Assembly: GCA_007922195.1 (NCBI GenBank)
Contig: ML682014.1
Span: forward strand, 1,117,027-1,181,026
Length of the DNA: 64,000 nucleotides
Origin: Podocnemis expansa
Taxonomy: Eukaryota; Chordata; Testudines; Podocnemididae
Reading direction: 5' to 3'
Part shown: piece after piece, positions 24,692-37,204 of the stretch
Layout: every line of letters begins with the position of its first letter
Position numbering within the stretch: the stretch's first letter is position 1
Position numbers and translations under genes: made by a program
Notes under the pieces: model-generated
Databases searched by the model: none
Told to the model about the DNA's origin: nothing
The model's input: the letters and a program-made list of their open reading frames with translations, nothing else

Positions 24692-25962
24692 TAGAAGGCA
24701 GAATCAGAGGAATAGAGAACAATAGGTGGCAAGGCACTGTGTTTGACCAAAGGTCTTTCTGGGAGTTAGGTAGGACACCATACGCTTAGCATCATTAGCT
24801 AAGCATCATCAGCTAGCTGTACTGCCCTCCACTTGTAGAGATCCAAGAGAAATAGTCTTCTGGTAGGCTCTTCTGTGAGAGGAACTTGCCAGTGGTTCCC
24901 ATTGAAAACAGTCTTTTGTCTCAGACACCATACACTTTCCACAATTATATTCTATTCCAAATGCAATTATAACAACTTAATGGAAGTGTACTTTGAAAGT
25001 CACAGTAGAGTTCGCTGACTACCAATGTTTATTTTAGCCAACATATTATATTTCAGATCATGCTGCTGTGACAGAACTTGAGCCATCTTACTATTGTTGC
25101 ATGAAACACCTGACAAACGTTGACTTTAATGGAGGCCACCTTACAGCAAGTTCTGAAGTGCATTTCCTGCAGAGCTCTGTGCATATTTTGTAGGATGTGA
25201 GCACACAGGACCAGAGGACACAGCAGCTGTCCCATCTTCTGGCCCCACAATCTGCACGTGAGCTGTAGAAGGTTTTCTGCCAGAAGAGTAGCACGGGGAC
25301 AGAAGCATAAAAGCCATGTACTAGTTTCTCTCTGCCACTTGACCACTGTCCATTAAAGGTCTGCAGCAAGATTAAGCCCTAAACTTTGTCACAGGTGCAA
25401 GGAAAGAGCCTTTAGTTTGTTTATGAAAATAAAGGGTTTGAAATCTATTGTGACTAAACTTGCTTTCTTTTCAACTCTCCACTTGATCACACTGCTAATT
25501 TGCACTATATACTTGCAGATAGGACTGATACAGATCTGTGAACCCATCCAAAGTGTTCGTTATCTCAGATGTTATAGCCATGCATACTATTGACAGATCT
25601 GTGCTGTGAAACATTTCTGAAATGCTTGACTCACATGTCACACTCCTACTATGGAGGATTTCTCATGCCTACCACCAGGCAACATGGCATCTCTGCTGAC
25701 TCATCAGTGGGGAGTGAGTGGAATAACTTTGGTATTGGTTTAATATGCACTCTGCTGTATAAAATTCAATTGGTTTTCAACTCTCAGCCTAGTTCCCGAA
25801 GGTCAAAGCAATTTATATAGAGTGATATCTCTTCATCATCATTTTCAAAGTGTAAAAACCATGGTCACATCCCAATGAACAGTAAACAGATCATACAGGA
25901 GTCATTGGTCAGCAATCTTCCTCCATGTTTTGCAGTCTTCTCTTACTGCAAATTATGTTTTA
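24692..25962. other. Unassigned sequence, no gene seen
   Basis: No gene. A small local duplication of agcatcat..agct lies near 24789-24820. Two overlapping minus-strand frames (92-97 codons, 25053-25369) lie in different phases and show no domain. Confidence 0.4.
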
Positions 25963-26225
25963 GGGCTTGTCTATTTGAAAAATTAGACCATGGTAAGCAG
26001 GGCTGTGAATATGCCCCACACTAGCCTAGCACTGTCTGTCGTTGTACACCCTGCTGTCATGTATTAGCGGTTCATTAATGAGCTTCCTTTTCAAAGAAAA
26101 CTAGCTCAAAATTCTCTAAAAAACAGTCAATGCATGTCAACAGGATGCACATGGACCATTAGACCATGGCAAACTAATGTGATGTAGATTCATGCCATGG
26201 TCTCATTGTTTAGATAAACAATCCC
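25963..26225. mobile_element. Probable foldback-family relic
   Basis: The left end GGGCTTGTCTAT resembles the shared terminal motif, and the right end in reverse complement reads gggattgtttatc. Flanking triplets are tta and tca. The interior has imperfect inverted pieces around tagaccatgg. It is more degraded than the other members. Confidence 0.4.
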
Positions 26226-26954
26226 TCAGTGCTGCGAGGTATTTTAAACTATATCTTAGCGACTTCCCCTGGGGAAGTGGCTAAAAATTGTGAACTTCAA
26301 AGTCCTTAGATGCAGATTGTATTTATCATATTCCACACAAACATCATTAAAATACAAGACTTCTCAAGCTGTCTCTTTCATCTGTCACACTCAGGATTCT
26401 CAGAGCGCAGGCAGCATGCTGTTACATGATTTGCATTTGAAGCATAACCTGTACAGTTCAACTTTCAAATTTTAACACTAAGCCATACAAATCTTGCTGT
26501 ACTGACCAAACATATTTCCTAGAACATTAAATCTCTCATGAATCCTCTTGCACTACCTTTAACAGAAGTTAAGATTACAAATCATAAATACTGAATGCTT
26601 TCTCTTCCTTTAGTTGACAGTAAGCATGTCTGCCAGGGCCACTATAGCCATGGGCCTCCTAATGTTTTCATCATACTTTAACTCTGTCTTGGAGGCCTTT
26701 AGAGCAACTATTTGCATCTGTCTTGCACTGGAAATAGCCATATAGGTTATTTAAATAGCAGCTAAATGAAACCACTTACACCACGTTTTGCCTTTAGTAC
26801 TAAATAGCAGTTTTTCTTTGTTTCAATTACTTTTGCTGATTTTGGCTAGGTAAAACGCAAGGCACACTTTCACAGACTCTTGACCTTTGCTGTGGGCTTT
26901 TTGCCCTTTGTAGCTGCTTATCTGTAGGAAAAAGTAACATCCCTAAGGCATAAG

Positions 26955-27165
26955 TTTTTAATGGTGAGCATAATTAACCACTGGAACAGTTTACCAAGGA
27001 TCGTAGTGGATTCTTCATCACTGACAATTTTTAATTCAAGACTGAATGTTTTTTCTAAACAAAATGCTGTAGGAATTATTTTGAGCAACTTCTATGGTCT
27101 GTGCTTTACCGAAGGTCAGACTACATGGTCACAGTAGTTCCTTCTGGCCTTAAAATCTATCAGTA
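26955..27165 (+). mobile_element. CR1 LINE 3' end fragment
   Basis: The segment translates in part to a NHWNSLPR-like stretch (here ccactggaacagtttaccaagg), followed by the CR1 3' UTR-type phrase gtcagactacatggtcacag and ttccttctggcctt, ending near ctatcag. This is the usual 5'-truncated CR1 tail in sauropsids. It is old, with indels. Confidence 0.75.
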
Positions 27166-27627
27166 CTGTCTCTTCAGGGTTCTCGTTCTGATACAAAGCT
27201 ACACTGCACACAATATGTTGTATCTTAATCAGTCCAGCTATCTTTGCTCCTACCTTTCAAATGAAAGATCTGTGGGGAAGGAGCACAATCTGGTAAGACT
27301 GCCCTATTGCTACACAGTGTTATATATAATTAATAATAAAATCTAGTGTGCTAATAATAACCTGCCTTCTTCACAAAAGCAGCTGCTTCAGTAGTGAAAT
27401 CAAACATTCAACAAGAATTTAAACTATTCTAGGAAGTGTGTTTTGGTGGTATCAGTGTTCCATGCAATTAGGTTTCAGAAAGCACAGCCTTCATTTGATC
27501 TGTCACAGCAGCATGATCTGAAATATAATATCTCGGCTGAAATAAACATTGGTTGCCAGCAAGATCTACCGTGCACTTTCAGAGTGCACTTGCAGATACT
27601 GGTTATAATTGCCTGTGTATATTGATA

Positions 27628-27800
27628 CATGGAACCACAGAAATTAGAGATGGGAGAGACCTTTATAGGTCACCTAGTCCATCCACCTGCCAACACAGGA
27701 TTGTTGCTTACAGTATACTCCCTAGTGTGGTTCTTCCTACTTCCCCTGGAGGCTTATTCCACATTCTGACAGATCTCACAATCATACATTTGCCGGCATA
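27628..27800 (-). mobile_element. CR1 LINE 3' end fragment
   Basis: The plus strand shows aaattagagatgggagagacc and aggtcacctagtcca, which in reverse complement is a CR1 3' tail, and then continues into the diverged ORF2 end (gcttattccacattctgaca). It is oriented opposite to the fragment at 26955 and belongs to a different CR1 subfamily. Confidence 0.65.
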
Positions 27801-28414
27801 ATAGTTTGAGTCCAAAGCTATGACAGAACAATATGAAGGAAAAAGAGGCCAGATTCTTGGGACTGGTTCTTCTGCATCCAGGGTAGTTTAGGAGAAGGAG
27901 GAGTGCTGTAAAATTAACTGGCCTGTAGATGTTTTTGTGACTCTGTTATCCTCAGGCTGCTAGTCTGGTCCCAAAAATGAACTGAGAATAAATTTAGGGC
28001 ATTTTAAACTGTGCCAGCTGTAGTTTCAGCAGCCAGAAAGCACAAAGCACAGTAACGTTCTGATCAACCAACTGTCCCCAGCTAAAATCCCAGGACCAAA
28101 TCAGAGCAGTTTGGGTCCTTATGTGGATTATGATGTGGGGCCATGTATGAATCGATCCTTCTGATCCCACCTCTGCACTTGAGCCTCACTCCCCAGTCAG
28201 AGTGGTGGTAGCAAGAGGACTTGTTTCATGGAGACACATGGCCATGGCTCTGAGGCCCTGCAGACCTATACAAAGGTGAACAGCAGGTATGCAAGCCTTT
28301 GTATGACCCAGAGCTTATGGAGGCATTCTTCTTGAAGACAAACACCATGCAGTGCTGCCTCTTAAGGGGTTTTTAACCATTCCTTTATTGATATTTCAAA
28401 AGTTTCCTCCTGAG
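27801..28414. other. Unassigned sequence, no gene seen
   Basis: No repeat or gene recognised. Confidence 0.4.
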
Positions 28415-28535
28415 AAGCAGAATAGGGTAGTGCTAGGCTGCTTGACTGGGGCTCAGAAGATGTGTGCTATTCCCAGCTTTTTTTTCTGACCTATTTCATG
28501 ATCTTAGGCAAGTCATTTCTCTTGGCAAGTCTGTT
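28415..28535 (+). mobile_element. MIR-type CORE-SINE relic (5' part)
   Basis: It follows MIR order on the plus strand: a tRNA-like head (gtagtgctaggctgcttgac), a diverged centre, then atcttaggcaagtcatttctc, which corresponds to the conserved MIR core. It is truncated on the 3' side. Confidence 0.6.
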
Positions 28536-28539
28536 TCTG

Positions 28540-29190
28540 TTGCTCAGGCCCCCAGATAGGGTGGAGCACCAAACAGTCTAGGGGCTCTGGCTCTCAGGTA
28601 TAGTGCGGCAGAAGCAGAAAGCAGTCTAAACAGCTCTCACCTTCTGGCAGGGCAGAGCAGCAAGCAGTCTAGCTCCTCACATCCTGGCTCAGATGGACCA
28701 CAGGCCTTTCAGCCTATGGCGGGGAGATTGTCACCCCTGAGGGAGTTTGCGATAGGGGAAAGAGAGACCCAGGCCCACCCTATTGCATTGGGTCCCAGTC
28801 CAGGGATCTACCAGTGGGTGTGGGTTTCTTCACTGAGTCAGCAGTGATCCAGTTGCAACATATTGACCTGTGATGAGGCTGTAGTTAGCCACCCCAGGCT
28901 ACAGCTGACCCTCCCCTCGGGATGTACCTGAATCCCAGGGTCTTCATCTGTTTCCACAGGGCACACCACCAGCAGTAGTCCCAATACCTCCTCTGCATTT
29001 GGGTTGTATGACAGCTCTGGAGGTCAGGCAAGTCCTGGGCACAGAAGAAGCTTTCATTGGGCTCCTGCTCCAGAAGGAGAAGTGAAACCATGTCATCCTG
29101 TTCTGGAGGCTCTCTCCCAAATGAGCAAGAGAGCTTGCCCTTCTCCTGCCACCTCCTGTCCTACTTCTCTGTTTCTGGTGAGGTGTGTAT
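28540..29190. other. GC-rich block, unclassified interspersed repeat candidate
   Basis: Moderately GC-rich, with recurrent agcagtctag-type phrases near 28575-28665. No convincing open frame (at most 68 codons). The composition contrast and the abrupt end at a foldback terminus suggest a mobile-element segment, but no family can be named from sequence alone. Confidence 0.3.
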
Positions 29191-29330
29191 AGCTATGTCT
29201 ACACTGGCAAATTAGTCCAGACTAAGGGGGCTTAGTCCAGACTAATTTAGCCCATGGCCACATTAGGCTTTCCCTAGTTCGAACTAAGCTTGAGCTTCTT
29301 AGTTTGGACTAATAGGTCCCAACTAATTTT
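29191..29330. mobile_element. Foldback left half, right end lost (TTAGTTCGAACTAA subfamily)
   Basis: It starts AGCTATGTCTACACT, then has attagtccagactaag, ttagtccagactaatt and ctagttcgaactaag blocks. After about 29330 the inverted material stops and no right terminal motif follows, so the copy is truncated or its right end has decayed. Confidence 0.6.
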
Positions 29331-29928
29331 GCCTATGGTTTTGGTGGCTCCTGCCTGTCAGTCTCGGGGGGGGGCATGTTTCCTTGCTACACTCTAATAC
29401 ACATACTGAATGCAATTGATTTTGGATCTAATCCAAAGGCTATAGCGGTAGATAGTAAATTTTCCATTTATTTCTATGGACTTTAGCTGAGGTCCTTCTG
29501 GGACATGTGAGTTGCTCCCTCCCTTTCTCTGTGGGATGCCCTTCATTATAATTTACAGTGCAGGAATTCTATTCCAAGTCATATCCCAGTTTTAGTCTCA
29601 GTATAATCAAATGGCAAATTTTTCATTTACTTTAATCACAGTGGGGTTAGCATCTTCACTATTCAAGAGAGGATATTAATTGCCTGATGTGTGGTCTTCT
29701 GAAGAACAGAACTTGGAAAGAGTGATTCCATACCCCCAAGTCATTAGAAGAACAGCACAATTCATTATCTGGATGGTATTATTACTAATGACACAGTAAT
29801 AGACTTCATACTAACAATACATACCTTTTTATAAGCTCTGTCTTTTAGTTAATAGTTCTTTTAGCTTTAAGGCAAAGGCATACTTCAGAACAATTCTTGG
29901 TGGGGATCTGAGGTCCATTATAATACAC
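29331..29928. other. Unassigned sequence, no gene seen
   Basis: No gene or recognised repeat; a run of G near 29365. Confidence 0.4.
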
Positions 29929-29930
29929 TA

Positions 29931-30345
29931 TCATAGAACCTCAAAGCTAAGGACACCAGAGTTACAGACTGATTGGTCAACCATGCCCCTCATTTGGAAC
30001 CAGAAATAAGCAATCAGGCAACAGAGAAAAAAAAATTAAAAAAAAAACCAAACCCAAAAACAAAAAGACACAGTACTGTATTAAACATAAACTACTAAAA
30101 AAAAAGAATGTTTAAATAATTGACAAGGTAGGGAAACTGTTTCTGTGCTTGTTTCATTTAAATTAAGACAATTAAAAGCAGTATTTGTCTTCTGCATAGT
30201 AAAATTTGAGAGCTGTATTAAGTCAATGTTCAGTTGTAAACTTTTGAAAGAAGAATCATAACATTTTGGTCTGAGTTACGAACATTTCAGAGATATAAAC
30301 CACTTCCCTTCTTCTTTAGGTGTTCATAACTTTGAGGTTCTACTG
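29931..30345. mobile_element. Tigger-like (Tc1/mariner) non-autonomous element
   Basis: The right end in reverse complement is CAGTAGAACCTCAAAG and the left end TCATAGAACCTCAAAG, forming inverted termini. TA dinucleotides flank both ends (29929-29930 and 30346-30347), the expected target of this superfamily. The interior contains an A-rich stretch (30025-30105) and no open frame. The CAGTAGRACCTC end is shared with a fragment at 39570. Confidence 0.7.
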
Positions 30346-30671
30346 TACCTAAGTTGTATATTTTTATTTTGCTAGCATGTGAGCACAGTTTTATGCAACA
30401 GTATCATGATATTTGGAACAACTGCAGATTTCTGTGTTGTGAGAATATAACAAGCTGTTCAGACTTTGATATGCTCTTAAACTATAAGGGAGGACTCTGC
30501 AGCAAAGAAGCTGTTGTAGTTTGAGCACTACTGTTCGAAGGCTTCCCTTCAAGTTGCCTTGGAATCTACAGTTTAACATCACTATCCATATCAGCAACAA
30601 AGGCTGCTTCAGAAGTCTGTACCTTGATAGGAAAATTCCTTACCAAACAAATCTCTGTGAGTTCCCCATCT

Positions 30672-30771
30672 TCAAGTGTCTGATGAGGTTGGATTTTCTC
30701 CCACAAAAGCTCATGCAATAAATAAATTTGTTAGTCTTGAAAAGTGCCACCAAACTCCTTGTTTGTTTTCC
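30672..30771 (+). mobile_element. SINE-like repeat fragment with CTGATGA box
   Basis: CTGATGA is present at 30680-30686, followed by a damaged stem (GTTGGA against TCCCAC), AAAA where GAAA is expected, then aataaataaatttgttagtct and aaagtgccacc. It is the same family as the copies near 11115 and 15676, with the hammerhead-like core decayed at two positions. Confidence 0.6.
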
Positions 30772-32130
30772 TGAAAATCTGTTACTTATGCTTCTTTAAT
30801 ACAGGTTGAGGGTGTTTAATCTCCTCATATAGGCAAATATTATGTCTTCCTTGAAAGCTGAAGTCCCCTCCTTCTGCTTATCACTGATTAGCTCCAGATA
30901 CTAATAGCAACAGAGGGTGATTCTGGCACCAAACTGGTTGATCACTGTGTGTGGGTGCAGTGTGGAGAAATTTCACCACCGTGTCAAACCCTTCCTCCAT
31001 TAGCAAGCGTTGAAATGGATTAGTCATGACTCCCGGGATAGCTCAGTTCATTGCTGCTGTAATGTTCTGTACATGGGCAGTTTTATTATTTGTTTTATTT
31101 TTCATTTTCCTCTCAAATACATGCATATCATAATGTAGAGCGGACATGGCGCTCGTGTTGCGAATACAATCACATCCCTGAATCTGTTCATGAATCATGT
31201 CACTTCTTCAAGAAGATCCTGGAACACTTTCTTCTGGGTTGCTGTCTGAGGGACTGCACACATAAACAAACTGCCAAGACTAAGTTTTCTAAAGATTAAG
31301 TTACTTATATTGCCACTGAAATTCTGAGAGTCATCTCTAAATTCTCTCCTTCAACCAAAAGGCATTTTATGCAGAAGCAGCATGCTTTCAGTGCGTATTT
31401 GAAGCAATTTGTGCACTTTGGAGAAATCACAAAGGGAAAGGTTGCTAGGTCCAACACGCTACAGGAAAATCAAATGGTGTGCTAATATTCACACAGTGTA
31501 CTAGTTCTGGATACCTAGATGCTACTGAACTACTTGAATTTGCAAGCCTATCTTAGAAACAGCACTTCAAAAGTAAAGTACAAAAAAGCCCTGTAAACTG
31601 AAATGAAACATTTTGAACAATAAAGGGTGCAAGAAAGGGATCTTTTCTGCTTTATATTAGTCTGGGGCTCTGAGGTATACTGTCTGTTGTCAACTCCAGT
31701 TGACCTCAATGGAATTTGAGAGTTTTATCACCTTACAGGAACATGTCTCTTCCTCCAAGGAAATTTTATGTGCCATCGTAGTGCAATCATACTTCACACA
31801 TATGTAATACATGAGGCCACTTTCACACCTGTTCAAAAGTCATAACAGCCCAGTACCTAAAATGTGTCTATTTATAATATTTCAATGTACAATCTATATA
31901 TCAGTAATTTTGTTTCACATGAGCCTCACTATTAATTCCCACAGGCTTTCTTGGTCTTTTTTTTTTTTTGCCTCATTTAAATGAATAAATCTGGTCCCAT
32001 GGGCCAGCCCCAGAACTTCACCCTGTTGTGTCTTCCACCCCTATTTTGCTTTAGAAATCTGTTTACTGTTTCTATTCTGCAGTTCAGAGAATTGAGACAT
32101 CATGTTACCTATTCTGTCACAAGTATTTTA
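30772..32130. other. Unassigned sequence, no gene seen
   Basis: No gene or repeat recognised. A T run of about 12 lies near 31960. Confidence 0.4.
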
Positions 32131-32245
32131 GTTATAGAGGCCTGAAAGGACCAACAGATCATCCCATCAGACTTCCTTTATTATCACAAGCCACCAACAC
32201 CATCCATTCACTCCCCTCATAGCCAAATCAATCATATGATTTATT
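32131..32245 (-). mobile_element. CR1 LINE 3' end fragment, old
   Basis: The plus strand carries ttatagaggcctgaaaggac, then agatcatcccatcagacttcc and ttatcacaagcca, a diverged version of the reverse-complemented CR1 tail. It is short and without coding remains. Confidence 0.55.
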
Positions 32246-34764
32246 AGCTATCTGGCTCTAGCCTGCTCTTTCTTGTTACATATCCAATAGAAACATCTGG
32301 CACTTTTGTCTGTTCCAGAAATATTACAAAATGTGGGTGGAAGTTGTCTTATTAGATCACCACAAAGGATCAGGACACAGATGCTCCATTTTCTGTAGGG
32401 GTTGTGACCTCCCAATGATTAGTCCGCACATGTAAGTTGAGCAGAATATGGGAGTCAAGACCTTCTGTGCAGGCATCAGTGAGGAATTTCACCATAGTAA
32501 AACAATACCAAGAGACATTTTACCACTACTTCCTTTATCCGTAGCCATAGGTGTACTGAAGCAATTCTAGTTGTTCACTTGAATACAAAATGATTTATTA
32601 ACAACAGGAAAATCTGCACCCTTGAGTATATCCTAAAGCAAGTTTGAAGTTATTGAGGCTGGGTCATTACCATCCACTCTATTAGAGAGGCCTGGAAAAT
32701 ACATATTTTAACTTTAATTGAATTTCCCATAAGCTCCAGTCTGGCCTTTAACGGAGAGGTTTTGTTTTAATTTATCATAGACCCAGGCACTTGCTTTAGG
32801 CTCACAGATTTATTCTCCAAAACTACTGAAGAATTCTTTTTACCTCAGCTGCATTCTGATATATAATGCAGAAACTTCAACTACAAAATCAACATATTTT
32901 GCTTTGATGTTTTCTAATTTAGATGTAACTGTGCCCAGTAGCAGCCTAATGGCTGACATATTTTTGTGTCTAAAGTTTTTCAAGTTGTCTAATAGCTGAC
33001 ACAGTAAAATTGGCTGTTAAAGATTAACTGAGGAGGTGTGCAAACTTGTGAATTTTAAGTTCTGCTTCTCTTAATGCTGAGATAATAGGGTTCTGCAATG
33101 ATCTTGAACCCATCCCAGGAATTCTGTCAGTACTGGCTAGTATTCAATACTGTGATGAATTTAATCCATCATAATTGTAGTTGGGTGGAAGTCCTTCCTT
33201 GATATTTTTCCCAGCCATGGAATTTCTGATTAGGAGGAGAGTTACAAATAAACTTGGATGGGAGTTGAATCAGGCTCTGATAAAGGCTTCATTTTCATAT
33301 GGAGATTTGTTAAACTTTATAAATAAGTATTTGTGTCATTGCCTTTTTTCTTGTTTGGGGTTTGGATCTGCTAGGTGAGTCTGAAAAATAAAAAAGAAGT
33401 CTACAGGAAAACATCACTCTCTTTTGCCTGGGCTACAAGAAGAGGTGTTCTGAACAACCATTGCTGAGAAACTCAAGATGCTTGCTGGAGAAGCAATGTC
33501 TAAAAGTTTAATATGTAACACTACATACAAGTCCCATTGCTTTTAGAGAGATTTCCTGCTGCAGCAGCTACAGAATAGGGTCCTGAAAAATCTCTCTAGA
33601 CTTCTTGTATTGTAAATTATGATGGATGTAATAAAAACATTTCATATACGTAATGTTAACCATGCTTATCCTCTTTCAGTGGAAGTCAATGAAAGCCAGG
33701 CTAGAGCCACAAAGATAGAATAGCTGGAAAACTTTAAAAATCAATATTATTAAAAGTTTAGCTCATTAAACAAAGGGCAGGCTCTGGCAGAATGCACACC
33801 CTGCAATTACTATCAGACCTGATGTGGGAGGGGATCCTACAGGAATGGAGCGGCAAAGAGAAGGAGACTATGCTGAGCATACAAAACTTCACATACAAAC
33901 TGGAGTGAGTTTCTCAGCTGAGACATAATCATCATCAGTCATCAAACATGCATCACCTACCGAGGACTGTTGCTCCAGCCACAGTGACTATGGTTTATGG
34001 TGTCACCCCAGGCACTAGGTAGTGAAGGTCCATCTCAATCTTGTGAATCCATGAATATTTAAGGGATCCCTGAGGTAGTCATTGTGGGATAGGGATTTGG
34101 ATATGTGGTGCTGGTGCCCCAGCAGATGGTCTTCCCAAGGGTCTTCTTATCCAAATCACAGTGCCTCAGCAGAAAACTTTCTTTAGATAAGGCTCCAAAG
34201 AGGGCATCGCTATCCACAGGTGCTGAATCCCGTGGAGGCAGAGGATTCTCTCCTCAGAAAACGGTGCACTTAAGGACAGCAGAAGGGTTCAGAGGCCTCT
34301 GCAGATGATGATGCTCCTCAGAGAGGGAGCAGTGGGAGTGGCTTTCTTAGGGATTCTCTTCTCCACAGGTGGTGGTGGCTGAACAAATAGGTGTACCATG
34401 GACTTACAGAACATTGCATGGGTCCACAAGTAACCCACAATGAGTTTGAAACAGCTCTGCCTATTTAAATGAAACCACTACATCTGGGCTAAATTTTCCA
34501 GTGAGCCTCAGGGCACCCAACTTCTAATCTCACTTCTAACTTTTCCCAAGCTAGGGATTTTTATTTCAGGGGAAGAGACACAATTGCTTTTGATGGGAGA
34601 AAGATCTGACTCTGAATAAATGCTTCATTACACTTGGACACTTCCACAATGTTCTAAATTTGGCTTTAAAATATGTAGTATTTCTGCAAAAAGGGAGAGG
34701 AAAAAGCAGTCATCATCAGAACAAAGACATATTACAATAGTCTCCGCATAGTTCTCTGTAAGTC
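32246..34764. other. Unassigned sequence, no gene seen
   Basis: About 2.5 kb without recognised features. Short frames of 65-67 codons have no domain. Confidence 0.4.
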
Positions 34765-34930
34765 AGAATTCCAAAGCACTTCCCGTATTTTAATTAAATT
34801 AAGTATCACAACACAGAGGTGGGGAACCACAGGCACAGAGATTTTAAATGTGCTGAAGATTAAACAGAGTCAGTGTCAGTGCTGGGAAAGGAACACAGCG
34901 TTTTTGATTCTCAGTACCCACTTCTCCTAG
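34765..34930 (-). mobile_element. MIR-type CORE-SINE relic
   Basis: The plus strand reads ggtggggaaccacaggcacag, then gagattttaaatgtgctgaag, then agtcagtgtcagtgctggga and ttgattctcagtaccca. This matches the order of a reverse-complemented MIR from its 3' part through the core to the head. Confidence 0.65.
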
Positions 34931-37067
34931 ATGACACTGACGTTTGAGAATGATGGCATTGTGCACTATTTCAACGATGCTGTAAATCAGGTGTCAAAAA
35001 TACCCAAGCTTATCCACAAGCCTCTTAAAATTTTAATCCCGTCAAGTTCAGAGTTACTTTCATCTCTGTGTTATATTTGCCACCCTGAAGACTTCTCGGA
35101 TGGATTCTTCCTCTCTTCTTGTGTTCAAAGTTAAGTGCTACATGAAAGATCTTGAGATATATCTTGATGAACATAGGTCTGAAGTCAGGTGCCTCATCAG
35201 GTTTCCATCTGCTTCTCCACTTTGAGTTCACAATGTATCCTTTCTATTTGTTACCTCATTTCCCTCTCTCTAGCTCCTGCTATTGGCAGATGTTTAGCTC
35301 TACCCAGAAAACAACGAATACAGCCTCATCAATGTCCTTTATGAATATATTTTGTGACTATGACAGCAATGAATCTCCGAAGAGAAGAGCCGTGGAAAGA
35401 CACTTTTTCCCTGGAGGCTGCATTATGTAACTTTAGAAACAAGCTCAGATCTTCACTAAATGTTCACATTAGAGTTTCCAGTCACCAGAAATTCTCTGGG
35501 TCTCATATAACAAACAAACATGAACATTAGTTGTCTTCAGAAACCTTAGCACAGAAAATAGATGGTTTGAACTGAACTAACACATGGAATTACAGGAGCA
35601 GACAACACATTTTTTAACTACACATATTAAATTATACTATAGAAAAAGAGCTTGGCATTTTAAATGAACTAGAACTTTGCTTATTGCTTTGTCTGGCTTT
35701 CTCTAAATGAGGGTGCTTAAAAAACAAATAATTATTTCATATTATGTTACATTGCTAAATTATTTCCTTACTGTTCAAAATTCCTGAGGTTTTTTGTGTT
35801 TGCCTGCTAATACAAATACAAATTCATGCTCATATACTTCTCTGTTTTGACACTTGGGATTACATTAGAACTTTATCGAGGATCTTGATATATAGATATA
35901 TAAAAGACACCTTCCACTCCCCACATGCTGTATGTGAAATCCGTAATATCATGGCTCTAGTGTAATGCCTTAAACAATCAAGCTAAATATGTCAAGGGAC
36001 TTTTTAATACGCTGCACTGATGAAGCAAGAGTATTAAATTTATTCAACCATGAAGAGGACTTTGATTATCACACACCTCAGCTGTGCTGGAGTATGTGTT
36101 GACCATAAGAAAAAAAAATAAAATAGAAAATGAAATGTGATTAGTTCCTGATGGGTTGAAACTCCTTTAATATACTTAGCATGGAGTGAATTCATATTAA
36201 CAACTTCCATCAAGAATTTTTTTCGTATCTACTCCACAACACAATGAACTGGTGTCTCCAAAGTACGATAACATTCTTATCAATATCTGAATAGAAACAT
36301 ATGGGATGGCACAATTATTGGCATTTTATTGTTTGCTCAGTTAAGTGACACATGCATTGTTCATCAGTGAAGTCCTGTAAACAGCTGCACCAATTATGAC
36401 GTTTGACAACAGTAACTGTGATTGGTGAGTTTTTTTGTCAATAGACAGATTGTGAAAACTGATAAGTTACAAGATTTTAAAATTATTTTGCAGCTGAAGC
36501 TTAACAAAAGCTTACTTTTAAAAGCCTAGTAAAGGAAAAAATAAAGCATAATGCATTTGAGTGAGATGTGATTATAATATGCTTAAGCCATTGTCAGTAA
36601 ATGGAAAATTATGAGAAAGTTAAAAAGGTTGATAATTATAGAGTCACCTAGTTTTGGCAGCACTACAATATTCATTTTCCTGTTGCTCAGACAGCTGCTG
36701 GAGATCTGAATGCAGGAGGAAAAATAAATAAATAAAAATAAATGTGTACCTTGTGCAGACTTTTACAGCTGAATTATTACAACTTCATGTTTTGCTTCTC
36801 TACCTTCACTGCTGTCTCCACAGTTATTTCACACATACTCTTTGTGAGTAGCTGTAAATGATGAAGCATAGAAATTTCACAGAATTTGCTGAGAAGTGTG
36901 AAATCAAAGTTAAAATGTTGAACATTGTTAATTTGTGGGTATTATTTGTAAAGGTAAGGCGGTGTGGTTGCAGTGGAAATGTGCAGTTGGAGGGAAAATG
37001 TATTCAAGGGCATACTGTATCAGAGATCAGACCTTCTCCAGGTTAGAGAGATTTAAAAACTTGAACT
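34931..37067. other. Unassigned AT-rich sequence
   Basis: No repeat family or gene recognised. A short (AAAT)n tract lies at 36720-36742. The interval 35500-36700 lacks recognisable transposons. Confidence 0.4.
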
Positions 37068-37075
37068 GATAAAAG

Positions 37076-37196
37076 AAAGGTGACCAGATAGTAAGTGTGA
37101 AAAATTGTGATGGGGTAGGGAATAACAGGTGCCCATATAAGAAAAAGTCTTGAATATGAGACTGTCTCTATAAAATCAGGACATGTGGTCAACCTA
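37076..37196 (-). mobile_element. Short hAT-like element with TAGGGTGACC ends
   Basis: The left end is AAAGGTGACCAGATA and the right end in reverse complement TAGGTTGACCACATG. A perfect 8-bp duplication GATAAAAG flanks it (37068-37075 and 37197-37204), diagnostic of hAT-type insertion. Interior phrases (gtgtgaaaaattgtgatggg and tctataaaatcaggac) recur in opposite orientation in the copy at 38438. Confidence 0.8.
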
Positions 37197-37204
37197 GATA
37201 AAAG

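Noticed and set aside
31030..31085. tRNA-like start (gggatagctcagtt)
   Set aside because: It resembles an A box, but there is no matching B box, acceptor stem or cloverleaf downstream.
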